Origin: Oscillibacter sp.
GTDB taxonomy: Bacteria; Bacillota; Clostridia; Oscillospirales; Oscillospiraceae
Direction of reading: 5' to 3'
Assembly (NCBI GenBank): GCA_017380995.1
Contig: JAFOCY010000038.1
Coordinates: 1-12,797, forward strand
DNA length: 12,797 bases
In this document: piece by piece, positions 1 to 7,210 of the stretch
Layout of the letters: each line of letters starts with the position of its first letter
Position numbering within the stretch: the first letter of the stretch is position 1
Made by a program: the position numbers and the translations under genes
The notes under the pieces: generated by a model
The model's input: only the letters and a program-made list of their open reading frames with translations
The model's database searches: none
What the model was told of the DNA's origin: nothing

Positions 1-35
1 AGCTCGTAATCCTGCCAATCGTTCGCGATCCACAT
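1..35 (-). CDS. 5' end of a gene running off the left edge; possible SAM-dependent methyltransferase
   Basis: Only the first 11 codons and part of the twelfth are present. They read MWIANDWQDYEL. The ATG at 35-33 follows an AAAGGAGA ribosome binding site (complement of about 41-50) and lies about 58 bases downstream of a strong minus-strand promoter, so this is a genuine gene start. The MWIAxxWxDYEL opening reminds me of the N-terminus of clostridial class I SAM-dependent (rRNA) methyltransferases, but a dozen residues cannot establish a function, and that part is a guess from memory. The gene is divergent from the plus-strand gene beginning at 256. Confidence 0.7.
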   Translation of the reverse strand, partial: MWIANDWQDYE

Positions 36-92
36 AATCGTTTCTCCTTTATCCTGCATTACCGCATGGTAAATCCTATAATAAATCAGTGT

Positions 93-122
93 ATTATACC
101 GCGTTTTGGGGTCATCCGTCAA
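93..122 (-). promoter_or_regulatory. Sigma-A promoter of the left-edge minus-strand gene
   Basis: On the minus strand a TTGACG -35 box (122-117) is followed, after an 18-base spacer, by a perfect TATAAT -10 box (98-93). It points at the gene starting at 35 and implies a leader of roughly 50 bases. Confidence 0.8.
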
Positions 123-200
123 TGGATAAAACGTAAACTCTATCCCGCCGCTGCCCTCACCCACTCCCCGCAGGGGCGGCCATCGGCCTCCCTCCACGCC

Positions 201-229
201 TTGTCTTCCCCTCCGTCTTCTGGTATATT
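201..229 (+). promoter_or_regulatory. Sigma-A promoter of the 256-1002 gene
   Basis: TTGTCT (201-206) and TATATT (224-229) are separated by exactly 17 bases. The expected transcription start lies about 20 bases before the start codon, and a strong AAGGAGGT ribosome binding site lies at about 242-249. Together with the minus-strand promoter at 93-122 this makes 36-255 a divergent control region. Confidence 0.75.
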
Positions 230-255
230 GGGCTCAAAGGGAAGGAGGTCCCTCC

Positions 256-1002
256 ATGAAATACGCCAAATATACCCTGCTCCCCATCCTGATCGCCCTC
301 ATTTTTCTTTTACTGGCCCTGCCGGACCTGACGGGGAAACCACTTTTCCGCTCCCCGGCCTACAATACCGCCGAAGCCTATCTGGCAGAGCATTATGCCG
401 ACTTGGACCTTGCCATCGGTGACATTTCCTGGAATGACCACGGCGGCGATTACCACGTGAATATCTATTCCCCCAGCAGTCCCGACACAAACTTCACGCT
501 TGTTGTCGGTTCCCGCTCCAAGGCAGTGGAGCAGGACACCTATGCACAGGACGTTCTCGGCGGCGAAAATACCGCCGACCGGCTATACTGGGAATACCGT
601 ACCCTGGCAGATTCCCTGCTGGAAGACCCCGCCTTTCCCTTTGACCACAACAGCAGCTACGGTTTGCTGCTCCTTGACGAGGAAAACACCGCCAATCTGG
701 TTCCGGACGGAACTTACGATGTACGGGAGCTGGGCGCAAAAGCAGGGTTCCTGGAACTCCATGTGCAGACGGAATACCTCACTGCGGAGTGCGCCGCCCA
801 ACTTCTTCTGGCACTCAAAAATCACATGGATGCCCAAAACTTTTCCTTCTGCTCTGTGGACCTGATCCTTTGGACCCGCCCGATAGATCCAAACTCCGGT
901 ACTCTTGGAAACGCTGAGGAGCTGAATGTATCCGGTTTTCTCTATGCGGATATTTACGCCGAAGGCCTGGAAGAGCGCGTGCAAGCCCATATCAAGCCCT
1001 AA
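256..1002 (+). CDS. Membrane-anchored protein of unknown function, YfjL-like
   Basis: This 248-residue protein begins with a short basic segment and one hydrophobic helix (about residues 7-24, with LPILIALIFLLLAL at its core). No lipobox cysteine follows, so the helix is more likely an uncleaved N-terminal anchor or a signal peptide than a lipoprotein signal. The rest is soluble and probably outside the cell. The stretch DLAIGDISWNDHGGDY, followed by SPSSPDTNFTL, recalls the small YfjL-like secreted or anchored family of Firmicutes; that assignment is from memory and tentative. No catalytic motif is evident. The start is fixed by AAGGAGGT seven bases upstream. It is a single-gene unit with its own promoter and terminator. 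Other ORFs in this stretch are shadows. Confidence 0.85.
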   Translation: MKYAKYTLLPILIALIFLLLALPDLTGKPLFRSPAYNTAEAYLAEHYADLDLAIGDISWNDHGGDYHVNIYSPSSPDTNFTLVVGSRSKAVEQDTYAQDVLGGENTADRLYWEYRTLADSLLEDPAFPFDHNSSYGLLLLDEENTANLVPDGTYDVRELGAKAGFLELHVQTEYLTAECAAQLLLALKNHMDAQNFSFCSVDLILWTRPIDPNSGTLGNAEELNVSGFLYADIYAEGLEERVQAHIKP

Positions 1003-1029
1003 AAAAGCCGCCCATACGGGCGGCTTTTT
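1001..1029. terminator. Bidirectional intrinsic terminator between convergent genes
   Basis: A perfect 7-bp GC stem, GCCGCCC (1007-1013) and GGGCGGC (1018-1024), with an ATAC loop, is flanked by AAAAAA on the left and TTTTT on the right. It can therefore end transcription in both directions. It overlaps the stop codon of the plus-strand gene (1000-1002) and lies two bases past the stop of the minus-strand gene ending at 1032. Confidence 0.92.
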
Positions 1030-1031
1030 CG

Positions 1032-1694
1032 TTACGTTCTTTTTACTATATGATCCTTGTCCTTGAAGATATGGTCTTCCGGTACGCATCCCCGGACGCA
1101 GGAGGTGGGGTACACGCTCGCCCGGCGGCCCAGGATGGTGCCGGGATTGAGGACGCTGTTGCAGCCCACTTCCACGTTGTCTCCCAAAATGGCGCCGAAC
1201 TTCTTCCGACCCGTCTCGATGCGCTCTTCCCCGTTTTTCACAGTGACCAGCGTCTTATCGGACTTGACGTTGGAGGTGATGGACCCGGCGCCCATGTGGC
1301 TCTTATAGCCCAGGATGGAATCACCCACATAGTTATAGTGGGGGGTCTGGACGTTGTCAAAGAGGATCACGTTTTTCAGCTCCACGGAGTTTCCCACCAC
1401 GCACTTTTTACCAACCAGCGCGCTTCCGCGGATGAAGGCGCAGTGGCGCACCTCCGTCTCCGCGCCGATGATGCAGGGAGCGCCTAAGAATGCAGTAGGG
1501 GCCACCGTGGCGGTCTTATGGACCCAGACCTGGGGACTCACCTCGTCATATTCCTCTCCAGAGAGCTTCCCGCCCAGAGAAATAATGAGCTCTTTGATGC
1601 CGTCCAGGGCCTCCCAGGGATAGGAAAACCCGCTGAGGTACTCCCCTGCCATGGTATGGCTCAGGTCCAGAAGGTCGGTGATGCGCAGTTCCAT
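1032..1694 (-). CDS. Left-handed beta-helix (hexapeptide repeat) protein, GlmU C-terminal-like acyltransferase
   Basis: The protein has 220 residues. Residues 1-50 are helical and unassigned; about 53-205 are hexapeptide repeats of a left-handed parallel beta-helix (VSPQVWVHKTATVAPTAFLG, then VRHCAFIRGSALVGKKCVVG). The segment NSVELKNVILFDNVQ..HYNYVGDSILG..SHMGAGSITSN (about 102-142) closely follows the acetyltransferase half of GlmU, with His119 at the place of the GlmU catalytic histidine. The nucleotidyltransferase half is absent, so this is not a complete GlmU; such proteins are often annotated as UDP-N-acetylglucosamine pyrophosphorylase, which is probably misleading. ATG at 1694 is chosen over the longer frame because AAAGGAGA precedes it. 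It starts 32 bases after the molybdopterin subunit and looks co-transcribed. Acceptor unknown. Confidence 0.85.
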   Translation of the reverse strand: MELRITDLLDLSHTMAGEYLSGFSYPWEALDGIKELIISLGGKLSGEEYDEVSPQVWVHKTATVAPTAFLGAPCIIGAETEVRHCAFIRGSALVGKKCVVGNSVELKNVILFDNVQTPHYNYVGDSILGYKSHMGAGSITSNVKSDKTLVTVKNGEERIETGRKKFGAILGDNVEVGCNSVLNPGTILGRRASVYPTSCVRGCVPEDHIFKDKDHIVKRT

Positions 1695-1726
1695 AAATAT
1701 CGTCTCCTTTTTCGCTGTGGGATAGC

Positions 1727-4012
1727 TTATGCCTCTTCCATTCCCATGAGAACCTTTTCCGGAGTGATGGGAAGCGTCCGGTGCCACACGCCAGTGGCCC
1801 GGGCCACCGCCTGGGCGATGGCGGGAGAGGGGGTATTGATGACCACCTCTCCGATGGACTTGGCGCCAAAGGGACCGGTGGGCTCGTAGCTTGCCTCAAA
1901 CTCCACCTGGAGTTTTCCCATATCCAACCGGGTGGGGATTTTGTACTGGAAGAAATTATTTTCCGTGATGCGGCCCTTCTCATCATAGGTCACATTCTCG
2001 CTCAGAGCCATGCCAATGCCCTGGACGATGCCGCCTTCCGCCTGGATGCGGGCCAGATGGGGGTTGATGGGGGTGCCGCAGTCCACCACGGCCTTGTAGT
2101 CCAGCACCTCCACGCTGCCGGTCTCCTTGTCCAGCTCGATCTCCACCATGCCCACCATATAGGGCGGCGGGGAGACGGGAGAACAGTGGGTGGCGGTGAC
2201 CTGGGCGGAGGTATTGTTGCCGATGGTGGTCTTGTTGGCAACGTCAGCCAAACTCACCTCCGCGCTGCCATCTTTCTTCCGCACGGAAGTGGAGGCAAAC
2301 TCCACTTCCTCCACGGTGCAGCCCAGCATCTGCGCTCCGATGGCGCAGAGGTTAGCTTTGAGCTGCGTGCAGGCCTTTTCCACGGCCTTTCCGGTGACGT
2401 AAGTGGTGGAGGAGGCGTAGGAGCCGGAATCGTAGGGGGAGGAGTCGGTATCCGCGCCGAAGACGGCGATGTCCTCCAGCTTGCAGCCCATGCACTCCGC
2501 CATGATCTGGGAGAGGATGGTGTCGCAGCCCGTGCCCATATCCGCCGCGCCGATGGAGAGGGTGTAGGTGCCGTCCTCCTGGAGGCGGACTGTTGCCGAG
2601 CCGATATCCACGTTGGAGATGCAGGAGCCCTGCATGGCCATGGCAACACCGGCGGAGCGGACCTTGCCATTGCCCATATCGCGGACAGGCCACTTCTCCT
2701 CCCAGCCGAAAATCTCTTTTGCCCGGGTCAAACAGCGGTCCAGGGCGCAGGCGTTGGCCTTCTCGCCGTAATAGGCGGGCATCACCATGCCCTCCCGGAG
2801 GATATTCTTTTCCCGCAGGGCAACGGGGTCCATCTCCAGCATCTCCGCCAGCTCGTTCACGGCGGACTCCACCGCGAAGATGCCCTGGGTTGCGCCGTAG
2901 CCGCGATACGCGCCCGCCGCCTGGACATTGGTGTAGACAACATCATAGCTGAAGCGGAAGGCCTCCAGTCCTCCGGTATAGAGAGGGATGGATTTATGGC
3001 CGGAAAGGCCCACCGTGGTGGGGCCGTGCTCGCTGTAAGCGCCGGTATTGGAAAGGGTATGGAGGTCGATGCAGCGGATATGGCCATCCTTCATGGCGCC
3101 GATCTTCACCGTCATCTCCATCTCATGGCGGGGACAGCCCGATGTCTGGCACTCAGCACGGGAGAAGACCATGCGGGCGGCCCGACCGGTCTTCCAGGTC
3201 ACAAAGGCGGGGTAAACCTCGGCAACGCTGGTCTGCTTGGCACCAAAGCCGCCGCCGATGCGGGGCTTTTCCACCCGGACCTTACTCTGGGGGATATCCA
3301 GGGCGTTGGCGATGATGCGGCGCAGGTGGAAAACGATCTGGGTGGAAGAGACCACGTGGAGCCGGCCGTAGGGGTCCAGCTCCGTGTAGGTACGGAAGGT
3401 CTCCATCATGGCCTGCTGGCAGGCCTTGGTGTGGTAAGTCCGGGTAAAGGTGAGGTCGCAGTCCGCCATGACTGCTTCCACATCTCCGTCCGAGGTGGTC
3501 TCCTGGGCCACCAGGTTGCGCTTATTGTCCGCGCCCACGGGGATCACGCTGACCCAGTCCTCCTCCGGGTGGACCAGAACGGGGTGATCCAGGGCAGTGT
3601 GCATATCCAGTACCGGCTCCAGTACGGTATATTTCACCTTGATGCGGCGCAGGGCGGTGTTGACGGCCTTTTCCGTCTCGCCAGCCACGATGGCAACGCC
3701 ATCGCCCACATACCGCACCCGGCGGTCCAGGATCAGCCGGTCCCAGGGGGAAGGCTCCGGCGAGGTCTGACCCGCCAGAGTAAAGCGGCGCTGGGGTACA
3801 TCCTTGTAGGTATAGACGGCCACGATGCCCTCCACCTTTTTGGCAAGATCAGTGTTGATCTCTTCAATGAGGGCATGGGCATGGGGGCTGCGCAGGACCT
3901 TGACCACCAGGGCGTCGGCGGGGGTCACATCCTCCATAAAGGCAGGCTTGCCCAAAAGGAGCTGCATGGCGTCCTTTTTCCGGACAGCGGCGCTTACGTG
4001 CTTATTCTCCAT
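1727..4012 (-). CDS. xdhA: Molybdenum hydroxylase, molybdopterin-binding large subunit (xanthine dehydrogenase family)
   Basis: This 761-residue protein has the full length of the separate large subunit of bacterial XDH-family hydroxylases, which insert water-derived oxygen into N-heterocycles or aldehydes at a molybdenum cofactor. Residues about 15-125 form the a/b hammerhead domain; the rest binds molybdopterin. Visible signatures are GGGFGAKQ (253-260), AYRGYGATQ (368-376), ADMGTGCDTILSQ (490-502), and GAKSIGEVV (716-724), whose Glu722 matches the universally conserved catalytic base (Glu1261 of bovine enzyme). The CO-dehydrogenase loop with its active-site cysteine is absent. The residue after GGGFGAK is Gln rather than the Glu of mammalian and Rhodobacter XDH, so the substrate is open. 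The start lies two bases after the [2Fe-2S] subunit stop, with AAGGAGG inside that gene. The symbol follows E. coli usage. Confidence 0.93.
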   Translation of the reverse strand: MENKHVSAAVRKKDAMQLLLGKPAFMEDVTPADALVVKVLRSPHAHALIEEINTDLAKKVEGIVAVYTYKDVPQRRFTLAGQTSPEPSPWDRLILDRRVRYVGDGVAIVAGETEKAVNTALRRIKVKYTVLEPVLDMHTALDHPVLVHPEEDWVSVIPVGADNKRNLVAQETTSDGDVEAVMADCDLTFTRTYHTKACQQAMMETFRTYTELDPYGRLHVVSSTQIVFHLRRIIANALDIPQSKVRVEKPRIGGGFGAKQTSVAEVYPAFVTWKTGRAARMVFSRAECQTSGCPRHEMEMTVKIGAMKDGHIRCIDLHTLSNTGAYSEHGPTTVGLSGHKSIPLYTGGLEAFRFSYDVVYTNVQAAGAYRGYGATQGIFAVESAVNELAEMLEMDPVALREKNILREGMVMPAYYGEKANACALDRCLTRAKEIFGWEEKWPVRDMGNGKVRSAGVAMAMQGSCISNVDIGSATVRLQEDGTYTLSIGAADMGTGCDTILSQIMAECMGCKLEDIAVFGADTDSSPYDSGSYASSTTYVTGKAVEKACTQLKANLCAIGAQMLGCTVEEVEFASTSVRKKDGSAEVSLADVANKTTIGNNTSAQVTATHCSPVSPPPYMVGMVEIELDKETGSVEVLDYKAVVDCGTPINPHLARIQAEGGIVQGIGMALSENVTYDEKGRITENNFFQYKIPTRLDMGKLQVEFEASYEPTGPFGAKSIGEVVINTPSPAIAQAVARATGVWHRTLPITPEKVLMGMEEA

Positions 4013-4014
4013 GC

Positions 4015-4473
4015 TCAGCCCTCCTTTTTGGAATCGAGGTACGCCCGGATGCCCCGCAGCTGACCTTCATAGCCGCTGCAGCGGCAAAGGTTGCCCGCAA
4101 GGTAGGCGCGGATCTCATCATCGGTGGGGTCGGGATTTTCCCGCAGCAACGCGATGGTATTCATCACAAAACCGGGGTTACAGAAGCCGCACTGCTCCGC
4201 GCCCTGGTCCGCAATAAAGCCCACAAAATCCGCCGCCTCTTCCTGGAGCCCTTCCAGGGTCTGGACATGGTGTCCCGCGGCCCGGGCGGCCAGGGTGGCG
4301 CAGGAGAGGATGGGCTTTCCATCCAGGAGGACGGTGCAAAGGCCGCAATTTTCCGTCTCGCAGCCCCGCTTCACGCTGAGACACCCACGGGCGCGGACAA
4401 AGTCCAAAAGCAGAGTGTCGGCTTCGATATGCGCGGTAACGGCTTTGCCGTTTAAAGTCAGCTTGATCTCCAT
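4015..4473 (-). CDS. xdhC: Molybdenum hydroxylase, [2Fe-2S] subunit
   Basis: This is a 152-residue small subunit that passes electrons from the molybdenum centre to FAD. The N-terminal plant-ferredoxin-like domain carries one cluster on Cys38, Cys43, Cys46 and Cys58 (CETENCGLC, then C). The C-terminal helical domain carries the second on Cys95, Cys98, Cys130 and Cys132 (QCGFC and LCRCSGYEGQ). All eight ligands are present, so both clusters should form. Length is normal for the family (about 150-165). Only one base separates its ATG from the stop of the FAD subunit, and its ribosome binding site (CAGGAGGG) lies inside that gene, so the three subunits are translationally coupled. The cytoplasmic complex is expected to be an alpha-beta-gamma assembly with its two neighbours. 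Confidence 0.95.
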   Translation of the reverse strand: MEIKLTLNGKAVTAHIEADTLLLDFVRARGCLSVKRGCETENCGLCTVLLDGKPILSCATLAARAAGHHVQTLEGLQEEAADFVGFIADQGAEQCGFCNPGFVMNTIALLRENPDPTDDEIRAYLAGNLCRCSGYEGQLRGIRAYLDSKKEG

Positions 4474-4474
4474 A

Positions 4475-5269
4475 TCAGCCCTCCTGTTCCTTCAGCGCCA
4501 GCGCGGCCCGGCGGACCAGCACGGCGGCAACTTTTCGGCGGTAATCGGCGCCGGAGCGGGAGTTGGAGCCAAAAACGGCCTCCGCCGCAACTTTCCCACC
4601 AAAGGCACGGGCAGTCTCTTCCGTGATGCCCTCTGCCAGAACGCCGCCGTCAGGATAAATGGCGGCAGGGCGGGGACAAGCCCCCACCACGGCGAAGGTC
4701 TCCCCCTCCCGGTGCACCACGGCGCAGGTCAGGACGGGGATATCGGTCTTGGTGTTGCGCTGGGAGAGGTAGCAGATGCTTCGCCGGACCTTGGGGATGA
4801 TGATGCGCACCAGAATGTCCCGCTGGGTACGGGGCAGGGCAGCAAATTCCTCCATGGTCAAAACCCCGGCCTTATAAAGCTCCACCTTAGCCTCCAGAGC
4901 CATCAAAATGGTGGTCACATCGGAAAAGCCAAACCGGGCATAGACGCTGCCGCCCACGGTGGCGGAATTACGGAACTGGACGCCCACGATGCCCTTGAGG
5001 CTTTCGGCGATGGCTCCCTGGGAAAGGGTCTGCAGGCCTTGGTGCTGTTCAAAGGCACGCAGGGAGACCATGGCGCCCACGCGGTAATCCGTCTCCGTTT
5101 CCTCAATGGCGTCAAGGCCCAGGTCGCAAAGGTCGATGGCCGTTCCCACATTGCGCTTTTGCAGGTTCAGCCAGCCCATGCCGCCCAGCACCACGTTATT
5201 TCGCTTCTGGGCCAGGGCATAGGCCTCCTCCAGGCTCTTGGCCCGGACATATTCTCGGATGGTCAGCAC
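4475..5269 (-). CDS. xdhB: Molybdenum hydroxylase, FAD-binding medium subunit (CoxM/XdhB-like)
   Basis: This 264-residue subunit should bind FAD and hand electrons to NAD+ or another acceptor. The family's first FAD loop, normally GGT/S-D-L, appears as LGGMGWLN (28-35), a deviation. The second loop, NSATVGGSVYARFGFSD (101-117), is well preserved and matches the usual TIGGN..ASD pattern. The C-terminal RSGADYRRKVAAVLVRRA (about 238-255) matches the typical substrate-facing end. It is slightly shorter than common homologues (about 270-290). The start is GTG at 5269 with an AAAGGAGG ribosome binding site, which starts the protein at the usual LTIREYVRAKSLEEA position. First gene of the hydroxylase operon. 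Confidence 0.9.
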   Translation of the reverse strand: MLTIREYVRAKSLEEAYALAQKRNNVVLGGMGWLNLQKRNVGTAIDLCDLGLDAIEETETDYRVGAMVSLRAFEQHQGLQTLSQGAIAESLKGIVGVQFRNSATVGGSVYARFGFSDVTTILMALEAKVELYKAGVLTMEEFAALPRTQRDILVRIIIPKVRRSICYLSQRNTKTDIPVLTCAVVHREGETFAVVGACPRPAAIYPDGGVLAEGITEETARAFGGKVAAEAVFGSNSRSGADYRRKVAAVLVRRAALALKEQEG

Positions 5270-5303
5270 AGCGCTTCCTCCTTTGTATGTAAACTATAAA
5301 AAC

Positions 5304-5332
5304 AGTATACCAGAACCGCCCTCCCGTTTCAA
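5304..5332 (-). promoter_or_regulatory. Sigma-A promoter of the molybdenum hydroxylase operon
   Basis: On the minus strand TTGAAA (5332-5327) and TATACT (5309-5304) are 17 bases apart, giving a leader of about 30 bases before the GTG at 5269. No obvious operator palindrome or molybdenum-cofactor riboswitch is visible in the short leader. Confidence 0.8.
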
Positions 5333-5342
5333 CGGCGACAGC

Positions 5343-5370
5343 AAAAGAAAAGGCCTCCCCAAAGGGAAAG
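5343..5370 (-). terminator. Probable intrinsic terminator after the radical SAM gene
   Basis: Read on the minus strand, CTTTCCC (5370-5364) pairs with GGGGAGG (5360-5354) across a TTT loop, giving seven pairs that include two G-T wobbles. CCTTTTCTTTTGC follows. It starts four bases past the stop of the radical SAM gene and before the hydroxylase promoter. The stem is modest, so leak-through into the hydroxylase operon is possible. Confidence 0.55.
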
Positions 5371-5373
5371 TCT

Positions 5374-6261
5374 TCAAAAATTACTGCCCTGTTCTACATC
5401 CCGCTCCGCAAAGGCGGCGTGGATCGCGTTGAGCACCCGCTTTTTATCGCCGCTCCAAAGGGGGGCGATGAGGTCTTTTTTCGCCCCGTCTCCGGTCAGG
5501 CGGTGGATGACCATTTCCCGCGGAATGGCACGCACGCATCCTTCCAGGGCAGCAATATATGCCTCCATGGTCATGGTCTCAAATTTCTCCGCCAGATAGT
5601 CCGCCGCCAGGTCCGTTCCCCGCAGAACGTGAAGCAGGTGGAATTTTACGCCCGCTGCGCCGCTGCGGCCGATATACCGGGCAGTCGCTGCCATATCCTC
5701 CGCCGTTTCCCCGGGCAGGCCCAGGATCTGGTGGACGATGACCTCCGCGCCGATGGCGCGCAGCTTCTCCACCGCCCGGTCAAAAACCTCCAACTCATAG
5801 CCCCGGCGGATATAGGCGGCGCTTTGGGGATGGATGGTCTGAAGACCCAGCTCCACCCAAAGGGGCTTGCTGTCCGCCAGCCTTTCCAGCATGGCCATGA
5901 CCTCTTCCCCCAGGCAGTCCGGCCTGGTGGCGATGGAAAGGGCCACAATGTCCTCCCCTTCGATGGCCCGGCGGAACAGCCCCTCCAGTTTCTCCACATC
6001 CCCGTAGGTGTTGGTGAAGGACTGGAAGTAGGCGATATATTTGGCATGGGGACCGGCCTTGGCGGCTACCCGCGCCTTTGCTGCTTCCATCTGTGCAGAA
6101 ATATCCCCTACCGCGGCGAAGGCCCCGGCGCCATCACAGAAGATGCACCCGCCCCGTCCATCCTCCCGGTTGGGACAGGAGCAGCCGGAGGAGAGGGACA
6201 GCTTATAGACCTTGGTCCCATACCGGGCCTTGAGGGCGGTGTTCAGATCATTCCAGTACAT
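5374..6261 (-). CDS. Radical SAM protein, TIGR01212 / YhcC-like
   Basis: This 295-residue protein matches a radical SAM family recognised by its opening (here NDLNTALKARYGTKVYKLSLSSG) followed by CPNRxDGxGGCIFC. Cys29, Cys39 and Cys42 form a CX9CX2C cluster motif instead of the classical CX3CX2C. Later elements are WVELGLQTIHPQSAAYIRRG and HQILGLPGETAEDM, typical of the SAM-binding barrel. The family is cytoplasmic; E. coli YhcC belongs to it and its reaction is not, to my knowledge, firmly established. ATG at 6261 is preferred because the protein then begins at the conserved MYWNDLN; an upstream GTG at 6300 has a better ribosome binding site (GGAGC) and would add 13 residues. It overlaps the preceding gene by 14 bases, last in the sdpR operon. 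Confidence 0.9.
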   Translation of the reverse strand: MYWNDLNTALKARYGTKVYKLSLSSGCSCPNREDGRGGCIFCDGAGAFAAVGDISAQMEAAKARVAAKAGPHAKYIAYFQSFTNTYGDVEKLEGLFRRAIEGEDIVALSIATRPDCLGEEVMAMLERLADSKPLWVELGLQTIHPQSAAYIRRGYELEVFDRAVEKLRAIGAEVIVHQILGLPGETAEDMAATARYIGRSGAAGVKFHLLHVLRGTDLAADYLAEKFETMTMEAYIAALEGCVRAIPREMVIHRLTGDGAKKDLIAPLWSGDKKRVLNAIHAAFAERDVEQGSNF

Positions 6262-6559
6262 CGGTTTTCTTCGCCGGGTAGGGGATGAAGTAAGGCTCAC
6301 TGCCCCGCTCCTGAAGCTTCTGTCTCAGCCAGGCCTTGATCTTCTCCACACCCTCTTCCGTCCAGGGGAAGGTCTCGGTCTCGATGTCCTTTGCCAGCTC
6401 AAAGCTGGTGTTCTCGTAGACCCAGACCTGGATGGCGGAGCCGTCCTTCCCCAGCCAGCCGCTGCGCTGGAAACGGTAGCGGAAGGTCCCGACACTCCCG
6501 GGAAAAATGGAAGCTCGAGTAAAGAAATTCATATCCAGAAAGTCGAATGTCTCGTTCAT
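6248..6559 (-). CDS. Small soluble protein of unknown function in the sdpRI operon
   Basis: I do not recognise this 103-residue protein. It is mixed charged and aromatic, with no membrane segment, signal peptide or cysteine. Visible features are an aromatic N-terminus (ETFDFLDMNFFTRA), a beta-rich middle (GTFRYRFQRSGWLG, then AIQVWVYENTSF) and a helix about 70-88 (TEEGVEKIKAWLRQKLQERG). The start codon lies six bases after the sdpI stop, with AAGGAGTG formed by the last codons and stop of sdpI. The 3' end overlaps the radical SAM gene. The gene is real by context, with coupled translation on both sides. Its function may relate to either neighbour, but the sequence gives no direct clue. Confidence 0.85.
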   Translation of the reverse strand: MNETFDFLDMNFFTRASIFPGSVGTFRYRFQRSGWLGKDGSAIQVWVYENTSFELAKDIETETFPWTEEGVEKIKAWLRQKLQERGSEPYFIPYPAKKTDVLE

Positions 6560-6565
6560 GGTGCT

Positions 6566-7210
6566 TCACTCCTTGCAGTGTTTTCGGTAATAAAGGTAGG
6601 AATAGGCCGTAGGAAGACCCACGATCAGAAGGATCAGTCCCAGGGTACAAAGGGTGTTCACAGCGTTCAGGAAGGTCAGCAGCAGGAATACCACACCGCC
6701 CGCCATCCAGAGCCAGCCGCCAAAGCGGTGGGTGGCGTTCCAGTTCTCCTCGTCGTTCAGCGTCCAGGGGAGCTTAATGCCCATGGTGTAGCTCTGGCGG
6801 CACTTGGGAAGGTAATTTCCCACAACGATGAACATGACGCCCACCATCAGCTCGGCGATCAGGGCCATATTCACTTCCATCCCCAGCGCATAGAGGTAAA
6901 CTGCGCCGCAGGTAAGGATGGAGATGACGGGGCAGCTCCACAGGACCAGCTTATACATCTTATCCTGGATATTCTTCCGCTTGGGGTCCATCATGGTGCC
7001 GAAGGCGCACAGCAGATGTACCGCCACCAAAAAGGCCGGCAGGCCGAAAACGGCAAAAGCCTTGGAGGACCATCCGTCCGCCACGCCGTTGACATCACAA
7101 TGGGTGGCGATGGTCTCCGGCAGGCGGGACCAGAGGGCAAGGCCCAACAAAATGGGCAAAGCGGTAATGATGGTAGTGAGGATCAAGGTCCCCTTATTTC
7201 GTTTCAGCAT
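6566..7210 (-). CDS. sdpI: SdpI-like membrane protein (DUF1648 plus SdpI domain)
   Basis: This 214-residue protein has about six hydrophobic segments (near residues 8-28, 52-72, 88-108, 114-132, 166-184 and 188-206). The N-terminal part has the DUF1648 pattern LPETIATHCDVNGVADGWSSK (about 30-50). The second half has the SdpI signature GNYLPKCRQSYTMGIKLPW, followed by LNDEENWNATHRFGG (131-165). In Bacillus subtilis SdpI gives immunity to the SdpC killing peptide and sequesters the repressor SdpR at the membrane. Here the order sdpR-sdpI is kept and the genes overlap by 17 bases, but no sdpABC toxin genes are in view, so its role may be immunity to other bacteria's peptides or envelope-stress sensing. 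Its ribosome binding site, AAAGGAGG, lies inside sdpR. Confidence 0.9.
   Translation of the reverse strand: MLKRNKGTLILTTIITALPILLGLALWSRLPETIATHCDVNGVADGWSSKAFAVFGLPAFLVAVHLLCAFGTMMDPKRKNIQDKMYKLVLWSCPVISILTCGAVYLYALGMEVNMALIAELMVGVMFIVVGNYLPKCRQSYTMGIKLPWTLNDEENWNATHRFGGWLWMAGGVVFLLLTFLNAVNTLCTLGLILLIVGLPTAYSYLYYRKHCKE

Noticed and set aside
583..1089. Minus-strand frame reading through the bidirectional terminator into the 256-1002 gene
   Set aside because: It would need to cross a strong terminator and overlaps a plus-strand gene that has its own promoter and ribosome binding site.
1781..4063. A 760-codon plus-strand open frame opposite the molybdopterin subunit
   Set aside because: It is the antisense shadow of a GC-rich gene. 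Its translation is a low-complexity run of His, Gly, Ala, Asp and Leu without domain signatures, whereas the minus strand encodes a full hydroxylase subunit.
3990..5270. Carbon monoxide dehydrogenase (coxMSL) identity for the hydroxylase
   Set aside because: The large subunit has AYRGYGATQ where aerobic CO dehydrogenases have a cysteine-containing AYRCSFR loop.
4124..6288. Long plus-strand frames (4124-5299 and 5419-6288) opposite the hydroxylase small and medium subunits and the radical SAM gene
   Set aside because: They have shadow composition and no recognisable domains, while the minus-strand genes carry all expected motifs.
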